This document shows, piece after piece, positions 1-5,697 of a DNA stretch of 5,697 nucleotides (position 1 is the first letter of the stretch; each line of letters starts with the position of its first letter). The translations under genes and the position numbers were made by a program. The notes under the pieces were generated by a model. The model had not been told where the DNA came from. It saw only the letters and a list, made by a program, of their open reading frames with translations, and did no database searches. This DNA is from M3007 sp038327555. GTDB lineage: Bacteria; Bacteroidota; Bacteroidia; Chitinophagales; Saprospiraceae. The stretch lies in the NCBI GenBank assembly GCA_038327555.1, contig JBBQLD010000324.1, positions 1 to 5,697 on the forward strand, given 5' to 3'.

Positions 1-1039
1 CCTGAAAATCCGCAATCTTGGTTCGGGGAATCTGAATTTGGCGCACCAATTGACCCATGAGGTTAAACAATTGCGCGGATTGCATAGGCACGTCTGAGAA
101 CAGATGAAGCCAGTCGCTGGCCGGGTTGGGCTGCACCGATAAGCGGCGAATTTGCCCTGCATCGTTCACCCCGGAAGTGGGCAGGAAAGCGCTTGGATGC
201 CATTGAAAGGTGACGGTGTCACCGGCAAGCGCCGTGATATTGCCATATTTATCGATCATTCTGATTGAATCGGTCCAGATTTGGATCGGGGCCGTTTTGT
301 CAATCACGTCCACAATGATGATAAATTCAGCTACTCCAATGATACCATGCCCATCCCGTTGGTTTCTATCGGTACGCGTCCAGGCAATATCACTACGTTG
401 AGTCGTTAGGTTTTTATACAAAAAGATACGATCCCCATCATCATTGGCCCAGGACTCCTCGGTAAAATCAAAATGTTTTTCTGCCTGGAACTGCGCACTT
501 GTAAACACGGAAAATGCAAGTCCGTATACATCTTCTGCGGGTATATCCTCTGTTCCCAAAACAATAGGTAAATCAAAAGATTGATTTGGTATTAAAAGGT
601 TGGCGACCCCGCTTTTGTCAAAGCCTAAAACCGGATCCAGCCCTGGTTCGCCGACTACAAATTCATCTTCTTCTACCACGATGTCTTCACGCCTTTCCCC
701 GTAGTTGGTGTAAATCGCCCAGGCATCTTCGTAATTGATCCTTCCATTGCCATTACAATCGGAAAAGGCGCTATTCAGCCCGCCTGGAAGCTGAAGATCC
801 CACAGGGCGGCTTCATTTGGGACAAAAGCAATATTGCTTCCATCTATCGTATCCCGCTTAGGACCATTGAAATTATAGGCCAGACCCAATGCCAAAAGAT
901 CAATATTGTTGACTACCCCGTTGTTGGTGGCATCTCCCGGATACACCATCACATTTTGAGCAACCGTGTTTGAAAGCCTAAAGCCGCCCAAAAGGAGGAT
1001 CAGGACGAGCATTTTTGAAATTGTGGTTGGGTGTACCAT
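1..1039 (-). CDS. Secreted dockerin/cohesin-like protein with T9SS sorting domain (3' end cut off)
   Basis: The frame is open from the ATG at 1037-1039 to the window edge, giving 346 residues without a stop. Residues 1-28 form a signal peptide (Lys9, hydrophobic 10-18, probable cleavage after the Ala-Gln at 27-28). Two dockerin-type calcium loops follow, with ligands at D36, T38, N40, D47 and at D94, N96, N98, D105; each is followed by a helix-like stretch. Residues about 145-245 look like a cohesin-type beta-sandwich: a hydrophobic strand near 155-161, FDFTEESW at 190-197, WTRTD at 220-224 and a GHGIIG turn at 230-235. From about residue 299 the pattern LSVQPNPASDWLHL is the start of a type A T9SS C-terminal sorting domain, so about 30-50 residues are probably missing. 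By family knowledge the product crosses the outer membrane by T9SS and is surface-attached or released; no catalytic domain is visible. The first ATG was preferred over Met10 because it supplies the basic n-region and fits the promoter spacing. Confidence 0.9.
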   Translation of the reverse strand, partial: MVHPTTISKMLVLILLLGGFRLSNTVAQNVMVYPGDATNNGVVNNIDLLALGLAYNFNGPKRDTIDGSNIAFVPNEAALWDLQLPGGLNSAFSDCNGNGRINYEDAWAIYTNYGERREDIVVEEDEFVVGEPGLDPVLGFDKSGVANLLIPNQSFDLPIVLGTEDIPAEDVYGLAFSVFTSAQFQAEKHFDFTEESWANDDGDRIFLYKNLTTQRSDIAWTRTDRNQRDGHGIIGVAEFIIIVDVIDKTAPIQIWTDSIRMIDKYGNITALAGDTVTFQWHPSAFLPTSGVNDAGQIRRLSVQPNPASDWLHLFSDVPMQSAQLFNLMGQLVRQIQIPRTKIADFQ

Positions 1040-1062
1040 AAGCGTTGTTTAATTTGATGATA

Positions 1063-1094
1063 CAAAAGTGAGGGAGTATCCTGGCCCGTACAAA
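1063..1094 (-). promoter_or_regulatory. Bacteroidota-type promoter for the dockerin-protein gene
   Basis: Read on the minus strand, TTTG (1094-1091) is followed after 20 bp by CACTTTTG (1070-1063). This matches the Bacteroidota -33 TTTG / -7 TAnnTTTG arrangement at 7 of 8 positions in the -7 box, with the usual spacing. A start a few bases downstream would leave a leader of roughly 15-20 nt before the ATG at 1039. The leader is AT-rich with no Shine-Dalgarno sequence, which is normal for this phylum. This is pattern matching only. Confidence 0.5.
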
Positions 1095-1145
1095 TACATT
1101 TTTTAGGATTTATCGGAGTAACATGGTAATTCTATTTTTTACAAG

Positions 1146-1162
1146 AAATTGAATTTCAATTT
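1146..1162. repeat. 17-bp palindrome in divergent intergenic region
   Basis: AAATTGAA and TTCAATTT form perfect 8-bp inverted arms around a single central T. It lies between two divergently transcribed genes, about 80 bp upstream of the ATG at 1242 and about 50 bp upstream of the minus-strand promoter candidate. The size and symmetry suit a dimeric regulator's operator, but the surroundings are AT-rich, so chance is a real alternative. No transcription terminator is implied, because the stem is AT-only and no gene ends here. Confidence 0.3.
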
Positions 1163-1241
1163 ATTACCAGTTATTTCATACAACAAAAATCAAAAATTTT
1201 CATTTATTGTCGGGAAATAGCACTCAACCCAATCCGGAATA

Positions 1242-2639
1242 ATGGACCACAGTAAACTACTCGATCTACTAGACAGCTTTTCGTCGCGAGAATGGCGCTC
1301 CTTCAGTGAGATGGTACATTCACCTTTTTTCAACCGCAATGTAGCGGTAGCCAAACTGTGCGATTGGCTTGAAGTAGGTGCTTCGAATTTGGGCACGATG
1401 AATCGAAAAACGGCTTATGAAGTCGTTTTCCCTGGTGCCACATATCAAGACGCCAAATTAAATCACACCATGTCGGCACTGCTCAAGCTGGGCGAGCAAT
1501 TTGTAGGGATGCAGGAATTTTTGAAAGACGGCTTTCTACCCGATTTTTGTTGCCTGAAGGGACTTTCTGCCCGAGGTTTGGAAAAGCACTATCAATATCA
1601 ATTTAAGCGGAAAAGTCAGGCGCTTGAAACGGCCTCTGATCAAGGCGCGAAACATTATTTTGAGCTTTATCAGCTTGAAAATCTGGAAGGATATCGACGG
1701 CAGCAATTAGGTGGACAAGGATTCAAGGAATATGTACAACGAACGGCAGATAGTCTTGACAATTTCTACTTGGCGGAAAAATTGCGGCTCATCTGTTTCA
1801 TGCTTACCAGTGAACGGCTTTTGGCGGAATCTTACAAGATTAGTTTGGCTGAAGAATTGAATTCATTTATTAGTCTTCAGCCAAAGGAAGCACACGGACC
1901 AGCAGTTTGGGCCTACCATATAGTGTATCAAATGTTGCGCAAAAAGAAGGCGCATTCGGAATTTGAACAACTGAAATCTGCCCTTCCCGAATTAGTTAAA
2001 AAGTTGAACCGATCGGAAATAGAAGAAATTTACCAGCACGCCATCAATTATTGCAATCTGCAAATCATTCAATCCGATCAGCGATTTCTCTCTGAAGCGC
2101 TTCATTTGTATGAATGGGGACTAGAATCCGGAATTTTGCTTCAAAACGGCCAGCTTTCGCCCTGGCACTTCAAGAACATCATCAAGCTGGCGCTTCGGCT
2201 GGCTAAATTTGATTGGACAGAGCAGTTTATTCTGGAAAAAACACCCCTTCTCCCACCTGAATTTCGCGAAGACGCCTTTCATTACAACCTCGCAGAGCTT
2301 TATTATTATACCCAACAAAACGACAAGGCCCTTCAGCACCTTAATCAGGTAGAATTTACAGACGTGTCTTACCACCTTGGCGCAAAAATTATGCTGGCTA
2401 AGATTTATTACGAAACGGATGCAGACGATGCGCTCGATAGCCTGCTGCACGCTTTTGGGATTTATCTGCGCAGAAACAGGGTTATTTCGGAGGATATCCG
2501 GCGTACCTACCTCAATTTTGTGGCCATTTTGCGCAAGATCACCCAATCCAGGCCTGAGCACTTCGCGGCTTTAAAGGCCAGAATCGAAGACACCAGCTCC
2601 TTGGCCGCTAAAAGTTGGTTATTAAAACTGGTGGAATAA
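1242..2639 (+). CDS. Uncharacterised all-helical (TPR-like) protein
   Basis: The product has 465 residues, with no signal peptide and no obvious membrane segment, so it is probably cytoplasmic. The ATG at 1242 is the first in frame after the TAG at 1218-1220. The N-terminus has a compact motif, FSSREWRSFSEMVHSPFFNRN (residues 13-33, counting the leading F at 13), that I associate with a multi-copy family of hypothetical proteins in Saprospiraceae. The remainder reads as successive amphipathic helices. A TPR-like pair is visible near the C-terminus: about 347-370 (YNLAELYYY...DKALQHLNQV) and 376-408 (YHLGAKIMLAKIYYE...ALDSLLHAF). No catalytic or nucleotide-binding motif was found. Family knowledge gives no function; helical-repeat architecture suggests a protein-protein scaffold, which is inference. 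It ends 110 bp before the ABC gene, with a promoter-like element between, so co-transcription is uncertain. That the gene is real is secure; its role is unknown. Confidence 0.88.
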   Translation: MDHSKLLDLLDSFSSREWRSFSEMVHSPFFNRNVAVAKLCDWLEVGASNLGTMNRKTAYEVVFPGATYQDAKLNHTMSALLKLGEQFVGMQEFLKDGFLPDFCCLKGLSARGLEKHYQYQFKRKSQALETASDQGAKHYFELYQLENLEGYRRQQLGGQGFKEYVQRTADSLDNFYLAEKLRLICFMLTSERLLAESYKISLAEELNSFISLQPKEAHGPAVWAYHIVYQMLRKKKAHSEFEQLKSALPELVKKLNRSEIEEIYQHAINYCNLQIIQSDQRFLSEALHLYEWGLESGILLQNGQLSPWHFKNIIKLALRLAKFDWTEQFILEKTPLLPPEFREDAFHYNLAELYYYTQQNDKALQHLNQVEFTDVSYHLGAKIMLAKIYYETDADDALDSLLHAFGIYLRRNRVISEDIRRTYLNFVAILRKITQSRPEHFAALKARIEDTSSLAAKSWLLKLVE

Positions 2640-2671
2640 GACTAGTACAGAAATTATATTGGAATGGAAAA

Positions 2672-2707
2672 TTTGAACACGAGGATCCCAAAAGTTGGGC
2701 ACCTTTG
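2672..2707 (+). promoter_or_regulatory. Possible promoter ahead of the ABC transporter gene
   Basis: CACCTTTG at 2700-2707, followed by CGCC, fits the TAnnTTTG -7 box at 7 of 8 positions and has the same C-for-T change as the candidate at 1063-1070. The nearest upstream TTTG is at 2672-2675, giving a 24-bp spacer that is longer than the usual 19-21 bp and weakens the call. A small inverted repeat, CCCAA-AAG-TTGGG (2687-2699), sits in the spacer directly against the -7 box and could be an operator half-site pair or chance. Transcripts from here would have a leader of roughly 35 nt. Confidence 0.35.
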
Positions 2708-2749
2708 CGCCTGTACAGAATCAGCGGCAAAATTAGAAACGGATAGCCC

Positions 2750-4474
2750 ATGCCAAAACTGCTCGAAATCAACAACTTAGTCCTAGAGTTCAATTCCGAA
2801 CGTGGCACCACGCGGGCTGTGGACGGCATCTCCCTGTCACTCGACAAAGGCGAAACCCTAGGTATTGTCGGCGAATCTGGTTCTGGAAAATCCGTGACCG
2901 CACTCTCAATTATGCGGCTCCTCCCTAGCCCTCCTGCAAGGATCGTCTCCGGCGAGATACTTTTTTCTCCACCACAAACACCAGTCAAGCCATCGGGCAG
3001 TCAAGCAATAAACCTGCTTGGTATTTCAGATAAAGCGATACAAGGAATACGCGGCGCTCAAATCTCCATGATTTTCCAAGAGCCTATGACCTCCTTAAAC
3101 CCTGTGTTTCGTTGCGGGCATCAAGTGACGGAAGCGATCCAATTGCATCAAAAAACCAACTTCACGGAGGCGAAAGCACAGACACTAAAACTTTTTGAAC
3201 GGGTGAAACTGCCCGACCCATTGCGGATTTTTAATGCTTACCCGCATCAAATCAGTGGCGGACAAAAACAGCGGGTAATGATCGCTATGGCCATGTCCTG
3301 CAATCCCAGTTTGCTCATCGCCGACGAACCGACCACCGCACTCGACGTGACGGTGCAAAAAACGATCCTCGATTTGATGCATGAATTGAAGGCGGAATCT
3401 CAGCTTTCGATGTTGTTCATTAGCCATGATTTGGGGGTTATTTCTGAAATCTGTGATCGTGTAGTGGTTATGTTTCAGGGGAAAATTGTAGAAGAAGGTG
3501 CTGTAGAAAAGATACTTCAGCAACCTGAACATCCTTACACTCGCGGTCTTGTGGCTTGTCGTCCTTCGTTAAAGCACAAACTCTGGCGTATGCCCACTGT
3601 GCCAGATTTTTTGGAAAACCAAGCGTTTGAGTCCCGCGTGATTACACCTGCTGAAACGCAGGTACGACTAAAAACAATTCAGGCGCATGATCCCATTTTG
3701 CAGGTCAAAAACCTGACCGTGCGCTATCCAGCCAAGAAGAATTGGCTCGGTCGGCCAACTGAGTGGCTGAATGCCGTGAATGATGTAAGTTTTGACATTT
3801 TTCCGGGTGAAACCTTTGGTCTTGCAGGCGAATCTGGTTGCGGCAAAACCACCTTGGGCCGAACCATCGCCAGACTCACGGAAGCCCAGTCTGGCGAGGT
3901 TTTTTACAAGGGTATTGACTTGCTAAAACTAAGTGAGGAGGCATTCCGCCCTTATCGCCGTGAAATCCAGGTAGTTTTTCAAGACCCCTACTCCTCCCTC
4001 AACCCCCGTATGGGCATTGGAGAGGCCATTGTCGAGCCGATGCAAGTGCATAAACTGCACGAAAACGACCGAGCGCGCCGCGAAAAGGCCATTGATCTGC
4101 TGGAGACGGTGGGTTTGCACGCAGATCATTTTCAACGCTATCCGCATGAGTTTTCCGGCGGACAACGACAGCGGATCTGTGTGGCACGGGCCTTGGCTTT
4201 GGAACCCAGATTCTTGGTTTGCGATGAAATGGTTTCAGCCCTGGATGTGTCCGTACAGGCTACGGTGTTGAATTTGTTGATGGAGCTACAAGAGAAATTT
4301 GGCTTGACTTACCTTTTCATTTCGCACGATTTAAGTGTCATCAAGCAAATGTGCGATCGGTTGTTGATTATGAATCTGGGCCAGACCGAAGCATTAGGTT
4401 ACCCGGAAGAGATTTTTCGGAATCCGGATCGGGAGTATGTACGGCGATTGGTGGAAGCGATACCGGGGGTGTGA
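2750..4474 (+). CDS. Peptide ABC transporter, fused double ATP-binding protein (DppD-DppF/YejF type)
   Basis: The 574-residue cytoplasmic ATPase contains two complete nucleotide-binding domains in one chain, the layout of YejF and GsiA. Domain 1 (about 4-255): Walker A GESGSGKS 41-48, Q-loop Q110, signature ISGGQ 168-172, Walker B with catalytic E193 and D-loop ALD 197-199, switch H226. An oligopeptide-family C-terminal patch follows (HPYTRGL, 261-267). Domain 2 (about 316-560): Walker A GESGCGKT 360-367, Q411, FSGGQ 468-472, Walker B with E493, switch H526. All catalytic residues are present in both halves, so both sites should hydrolyse ATP. By family it powers import of dipeptides, oligopeptides or related solutes through a separate permease pair and binding protein, neither of which is in the window. 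The start is fixed by an in-frame TAG at 2744-2746. Residue 494 is Met where Pro or Ala is commoner, which is not expected to impair function. Substrate specificity cannot be read from the ATPase. Confidence 0.95.
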   Translation: MPKLLEINNLVLEFNSERGTTRAVDGISLSLDKGETLGIVGESGSGKSVTALSIMRLLPSPPARIVSGEILFSPPQTPVKPSGSQAINLLGISDKAIQGIRGAQISMIFQEPMTSLNPVFRCGHQVTEAIQLHQKTNFTEAKAQTLKLFERVKLPDPLRIFNAYPHQISGGQKQRVMIAMAMSCNPSLLIADEPTTALDVTVQKTILDLMHELKAESQLSMLFISHDLGVISEICDRVVVMFQGKIVEEGAVEKILQQPEHPYTRGLVACRPSLKHKLWRMPTVPDFLENQAFESRVITPAETQVRLKTIQAHDPILQVKNLTVRYPAKKNWLGRPTEWLNAVNDVSFDIFPGETFGLAGESGCGKTTLGRTIARLTEAQSGEVFYKGIDLLKLSEEAFRPYRREIQVVFQDPYSSLNPRMGIGEAIVEPMQVHKLHENDRARREKAIDLLETVGLHADHFQRYPHEFSGGQRQRICVARALALEPRFLVCDEMVSALDVSVQATVLNLLMELQEKFGLTYLFISHDLSVIKQMCDRLLIMNLGQTEALGYPEEIFRNPDREYVRRLVEAIPGV

Positions 4475-4521
4475 CTACCATTTGCGGTGAACCACTTCAA
4501 TGCCATGCCAAAGGCGCTACA

Positions 4522-4572
4522 AACCTTTGTGCCCGTAACTACGTTGTGTCAAGCATGGTTTTATGCTTTTTG
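4522..4572 (+). promoter_or_regulatory. Candidate promoter elements ahead of the membrane peptidase gene
   Basis: Two weak options lie in the 129-bp gap after the ABC gene. AACCTTTG at 4522-4529 fits the TAnnTTTG -7 box at 7 of 8 positions but has no TTG at the right distance upstream. GCTTTTTG at 4565-4572 fits at 6 of 8 positions but has TTG at 4544-4546 with an 18-bp spacer, and it would give a leader of about 25 nt to the ATG at 4604. Either would make this gene independent of the ABC gene. Neither is convincing alone. Confidence 0.2.
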
Positions 4573-4603
4573 CATCAATACGAAACAAACACATGCCCCT
4601 TCT

Positions 4604-5434
4604 ATGAAAACATTTTTCCGCGTTTTCCGCTACACTTTGTTTTTTACGCTGTTGACCTTACTGACCCAAATTGGTGGACTTATCTGGCTTTTAAGTCTCT
4701 ACCTGAATGGATTAGCCCAAAAACGGCGTCGAGTTTGGGGCCTTCGTTGGGTGATTTTTTTGGTATTATACTCCCTGACATCAATTTATATCGTTCCGCC
4801 CGTTGCTAAGTATTGTTTTGATCGAGTGCCATTACCTGTTTTTTCTAATCCAAATCTGGAGCCTGAAAACGTCGTGTATTGTTTTTTCAATCGAAATTAT
4901 GTCAAGCCCGCCTTTTTGAATGCGCTTGAAGCAGTGGGAGCACAAATGCAGGACAAATTTCCAGGCAGTACCGTCTCTTACATGGACGCGAACTTTCCCT
5001 TTATCGATGGCTTTCCATTGGAACCCCATTTAAACCACAATTATGGGAAGGCCATTGATATTGTCTTTTATTGGAAAAACGCGAAAACGGGTGCACCGCT
5101 CAGGAAAAGCCCTTCTCCCCACGGTTACGGGCTCTGGGCTGAAGCGCTGCCGGGAGAATACGATTATGCAAAACATTGCAAACAACAAGGCTATTGGTAT
5201 ATTGGGTATGATGGAGCATTTGCCAGCTGGTTCTGCAACCGGAAAAATTATGAATTTGATGGAGAACGGACCGGTGAATTGATGCATTTGATCGCAGCAA
5301 ACCCCAATTTCGGCAGGATACTGATCCAGCCGCATCTTAAAAAACGCTTTGGTCTGGAAGAATATGACAACATTGTTGCCCAAGATTGTTTTTCAGCGAG
5401 GCATGATGATCATGTCCATGTACAGTTGAAGTGA
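4604..5434 (+). CDS. Membrane-anchored MepA/LAS-like zinc peptidase (putative)
   Basis: The product has 276 residues. Two hydrophobic segments (about 10-33 and 49-68) flank a basic loop, KRRRVWGLR (40-48). By the positive-inside rule the loop is cytoplasmic and the C-terminal domain (about 75-276) is periplasmic. That domain carries H145-x6-D152 inside HNYGKAID and, at the C-terminus, H267-x2-H270-x-H272 within ARHDDHVHVQL. The H-x6-D plus H-x2-H-x-H spacing is that of E. coli MepA (H113/D120 and H206/H209/H211), an LAS-fold zinc murein endopeptidase. The stretch RILIQPHLKKRF (238-249) before it also resembles MepA's pre-motif strand and helix. Predicted zinc ligands are H145, D152 and H272. 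The role is probably cleavage of peptidoglycan cross-links or another D-amino-acid peptide; this is inference. The frame is open upstream to an ATG at 4487, but Met 4604 was chosen because it begins a normal basic membrane-entry segment, while the 39 extra residues look non-coding. Confidence 0.8.
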   Translation: MKTFFRVFRYTLFFTLLTLLTQIGGLIWLLSLYLNGLAQKRRRVWGLRWVIFLVLYSLTSIYIVPPVAKYCFDRVPLPVFSNPNLEPENVVYCFFNRNYVKPAFLNALEAVGAQMQDKFPGSTVSYMDANFPFIDGFPLEPHLNHNYGKAIDIVFYWKNAKTGAPLRKSPSPHGYGLWAEALPGEYDYAKHCKQQGYWYIGYDGAFASWFCNRKNYEFDGERTGELMHLIAANPNFGRILIQPHLKKRFGLEEYDNIVAQDCFSARHDDHVHVQLK

Positions 5435-5452
5435 GCCTCAATCACTATTTTT
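5430..5452 (+). terminator. Weak terminator-like hairpin at the end of the peptidase gene
   Basis: AGTGA (5430-5434) and TCACT (5442-5446) can form a 5-bp stem with a 7-nt loop, followed by A and five T (5448-5452). It overlaps the stop codon. The stem is short and has only two G-C pairs, so it would be an inefficient intrinsic terminator, and it may be chance. Confidence 0.2.
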
Positions 5453-5454
5453 AT

Positions 5455-5637
5455 TCAAATAGCAGCATTGGCAAGCGCTAAAAGTTGATGTTTAACTTCC
5501 AAATCTTTCATCGTTAAAATTAGGTTCCAACTTATTAAGGCTGAAAAGAAGCCCCCAACAGAAATGACATAGTCTTCAAAAATATCATTGTGCTGATGAA
5601 TTAGGTTAATTTCTGCAACCCAATAATTATCATTCGT
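5455..5637 (-). pseudogene. Startless open frame, possible gene remnant
   Basis: On the minus strand, 60 sense codons run from just after a TAA (5640-5638) to the TGA at 5457-5455. The predicted residues look protein-like: an acidic/polar part, then a hydrophobic stretch (YVISVGGFFSALISWNLIL, about 23-41), then a helical tail KDLEVKHQLLALANAAI. There is no ATG, GTG or TTG near the beginning; the first ATG is codon 43 (5511), which would leave only 18 residues. The same frame upstream of the TAA stays open for 19 codons to the window edge. A decayed 3' end of a small membrane protein gene would explain this. An accidental open frame in AT-rich DNA is at least as likely. I do not recognise a family. 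Confidence 0.2.
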
Positions 5638-5697
5638 TTACCACTTGAAATAAAAGGCTAAACTATAGTGGCTAAAAATTAAACGGAGAAAATAATT

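Noticed and set aside
210..401. 63-codon plus-strand open frame opposite the dockerin gene
   Set aside because: The minus strand has a 346-codon frame with signal peptide, calcium loops and T9SS domain, so this is its shadow.
2121..2561. 146-codon minus-strand open frame inside the helical-protein gene
   Set aside because: It is antisense to a clearly coding gene with a coherent helical protein, and its own translation has no domain-like character.
2645..2720. Direct repeat GTACAGAA at 2645-2652 and 2713-2720
   Set aside because: Only 8 bp and 68 bp apart, with no further similarity around the copies; compatible with chance.
4229..4250. Met494 after the second Walker B glutamate as a sign of a degenerate ATPase site
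   Set aside because: The catalytic glutamate, D-loop, signature and switch histidine are all intact; this position varies in the family.
4510..4528. AAAGG / CCTTT inverted repeat after the ABC gene as a terminator
   Set aside because: Five-bp stem with a 9-nt loop and no T-run after it; it does not look like an intrinsic terminator.
4351..4809. 152-codon plus-strand open frame spanning the ABC gene end and the peptidase gene start
   Set aside because: It overlaps two convincing genes in another frame; the translation is low-quality and includes the frame-shifted ABC C-terminus.
5641..5676. GGCTAAA direct repeat (5656-5662, 5670-5676) and CCACT/AGTGG inverted repeat near the window end
   Set aside because: Very short elements in AT-rich DNA with no flanking structure such as target-site duplications or attachment cores.
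1..5697. CRISPR arrays, tRNA or rRNA genes, insertion sequences, defence systems
   Set aside because: No regularly spaced repeats, no clover-leaf candidates in the gaps, and no transposase, integrase, nuclease or terminal inverted repeats were seen.

Overview
The window looks like a chromosomal segment from a member of the Bacteroidota, most likely near the Saprospiria (Lewinella/Haliscomenobacter-like). Three things point there. The first gene carries a signal peptide, dockerin-type calcium loops and the start of a type IX secretion (T9SS) C-terminal sorting domain. The upstream regions carry TTTG / nAnnTTTG-type promoter elements and lack clear Shine-Dalgarno sequences. The second gene resembles a large helical family that I recall from Saprospiraceae. 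The lineage call is inference from these traits, not a database result.

Layout. Positions 1-1039 (minus) hold the 5' part of a secreted, surface-directed protein cut by the window edge; its reading frame is open from the ATG at 1039 to base 1. A 202-bp divergent intergenic region (1040-1241) contains a good promoter candidate for that gene and a 17-bp palindrome. Then come three genes on the plus strand: an uncharacterised 465-residue all-helical protein (1242-2639), a fused double-ATPase subunit of a peptide ABC importer (2750-4474), and a two-TM membrane-anchored protein whose periplasmic domain has the zinc-site layout of MepA/LAS-type murein peptidases (4604-5434). Gaps of 110 and 129 bp separate the plus-strand genes, and each gap contains a -7-like element, so they need not form one operon. 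The last 263 bp (5435-5697) are AT-rich and hold no intact gene. They contain a weak terminator-like hairpin and a 60-codon startless open frame on the minus strand that may be a gene remnant.

How the parts relate. The ABC ATPase would energise uptake of oligopeptides or dipeptides, but its permeases and binding protein are not here. The next gene is a probable peptidoglycan or peptide hydrolase. A link through wall-peptide release and uptake is conceivable, but only adjacency supports it. The secreted dockerin protein is divergent and probably functionally independent. The most interesting object is the MepA-like membrane peptidase, followed by the N-terminal split dockerin plus cohesin-like T9SS protein.
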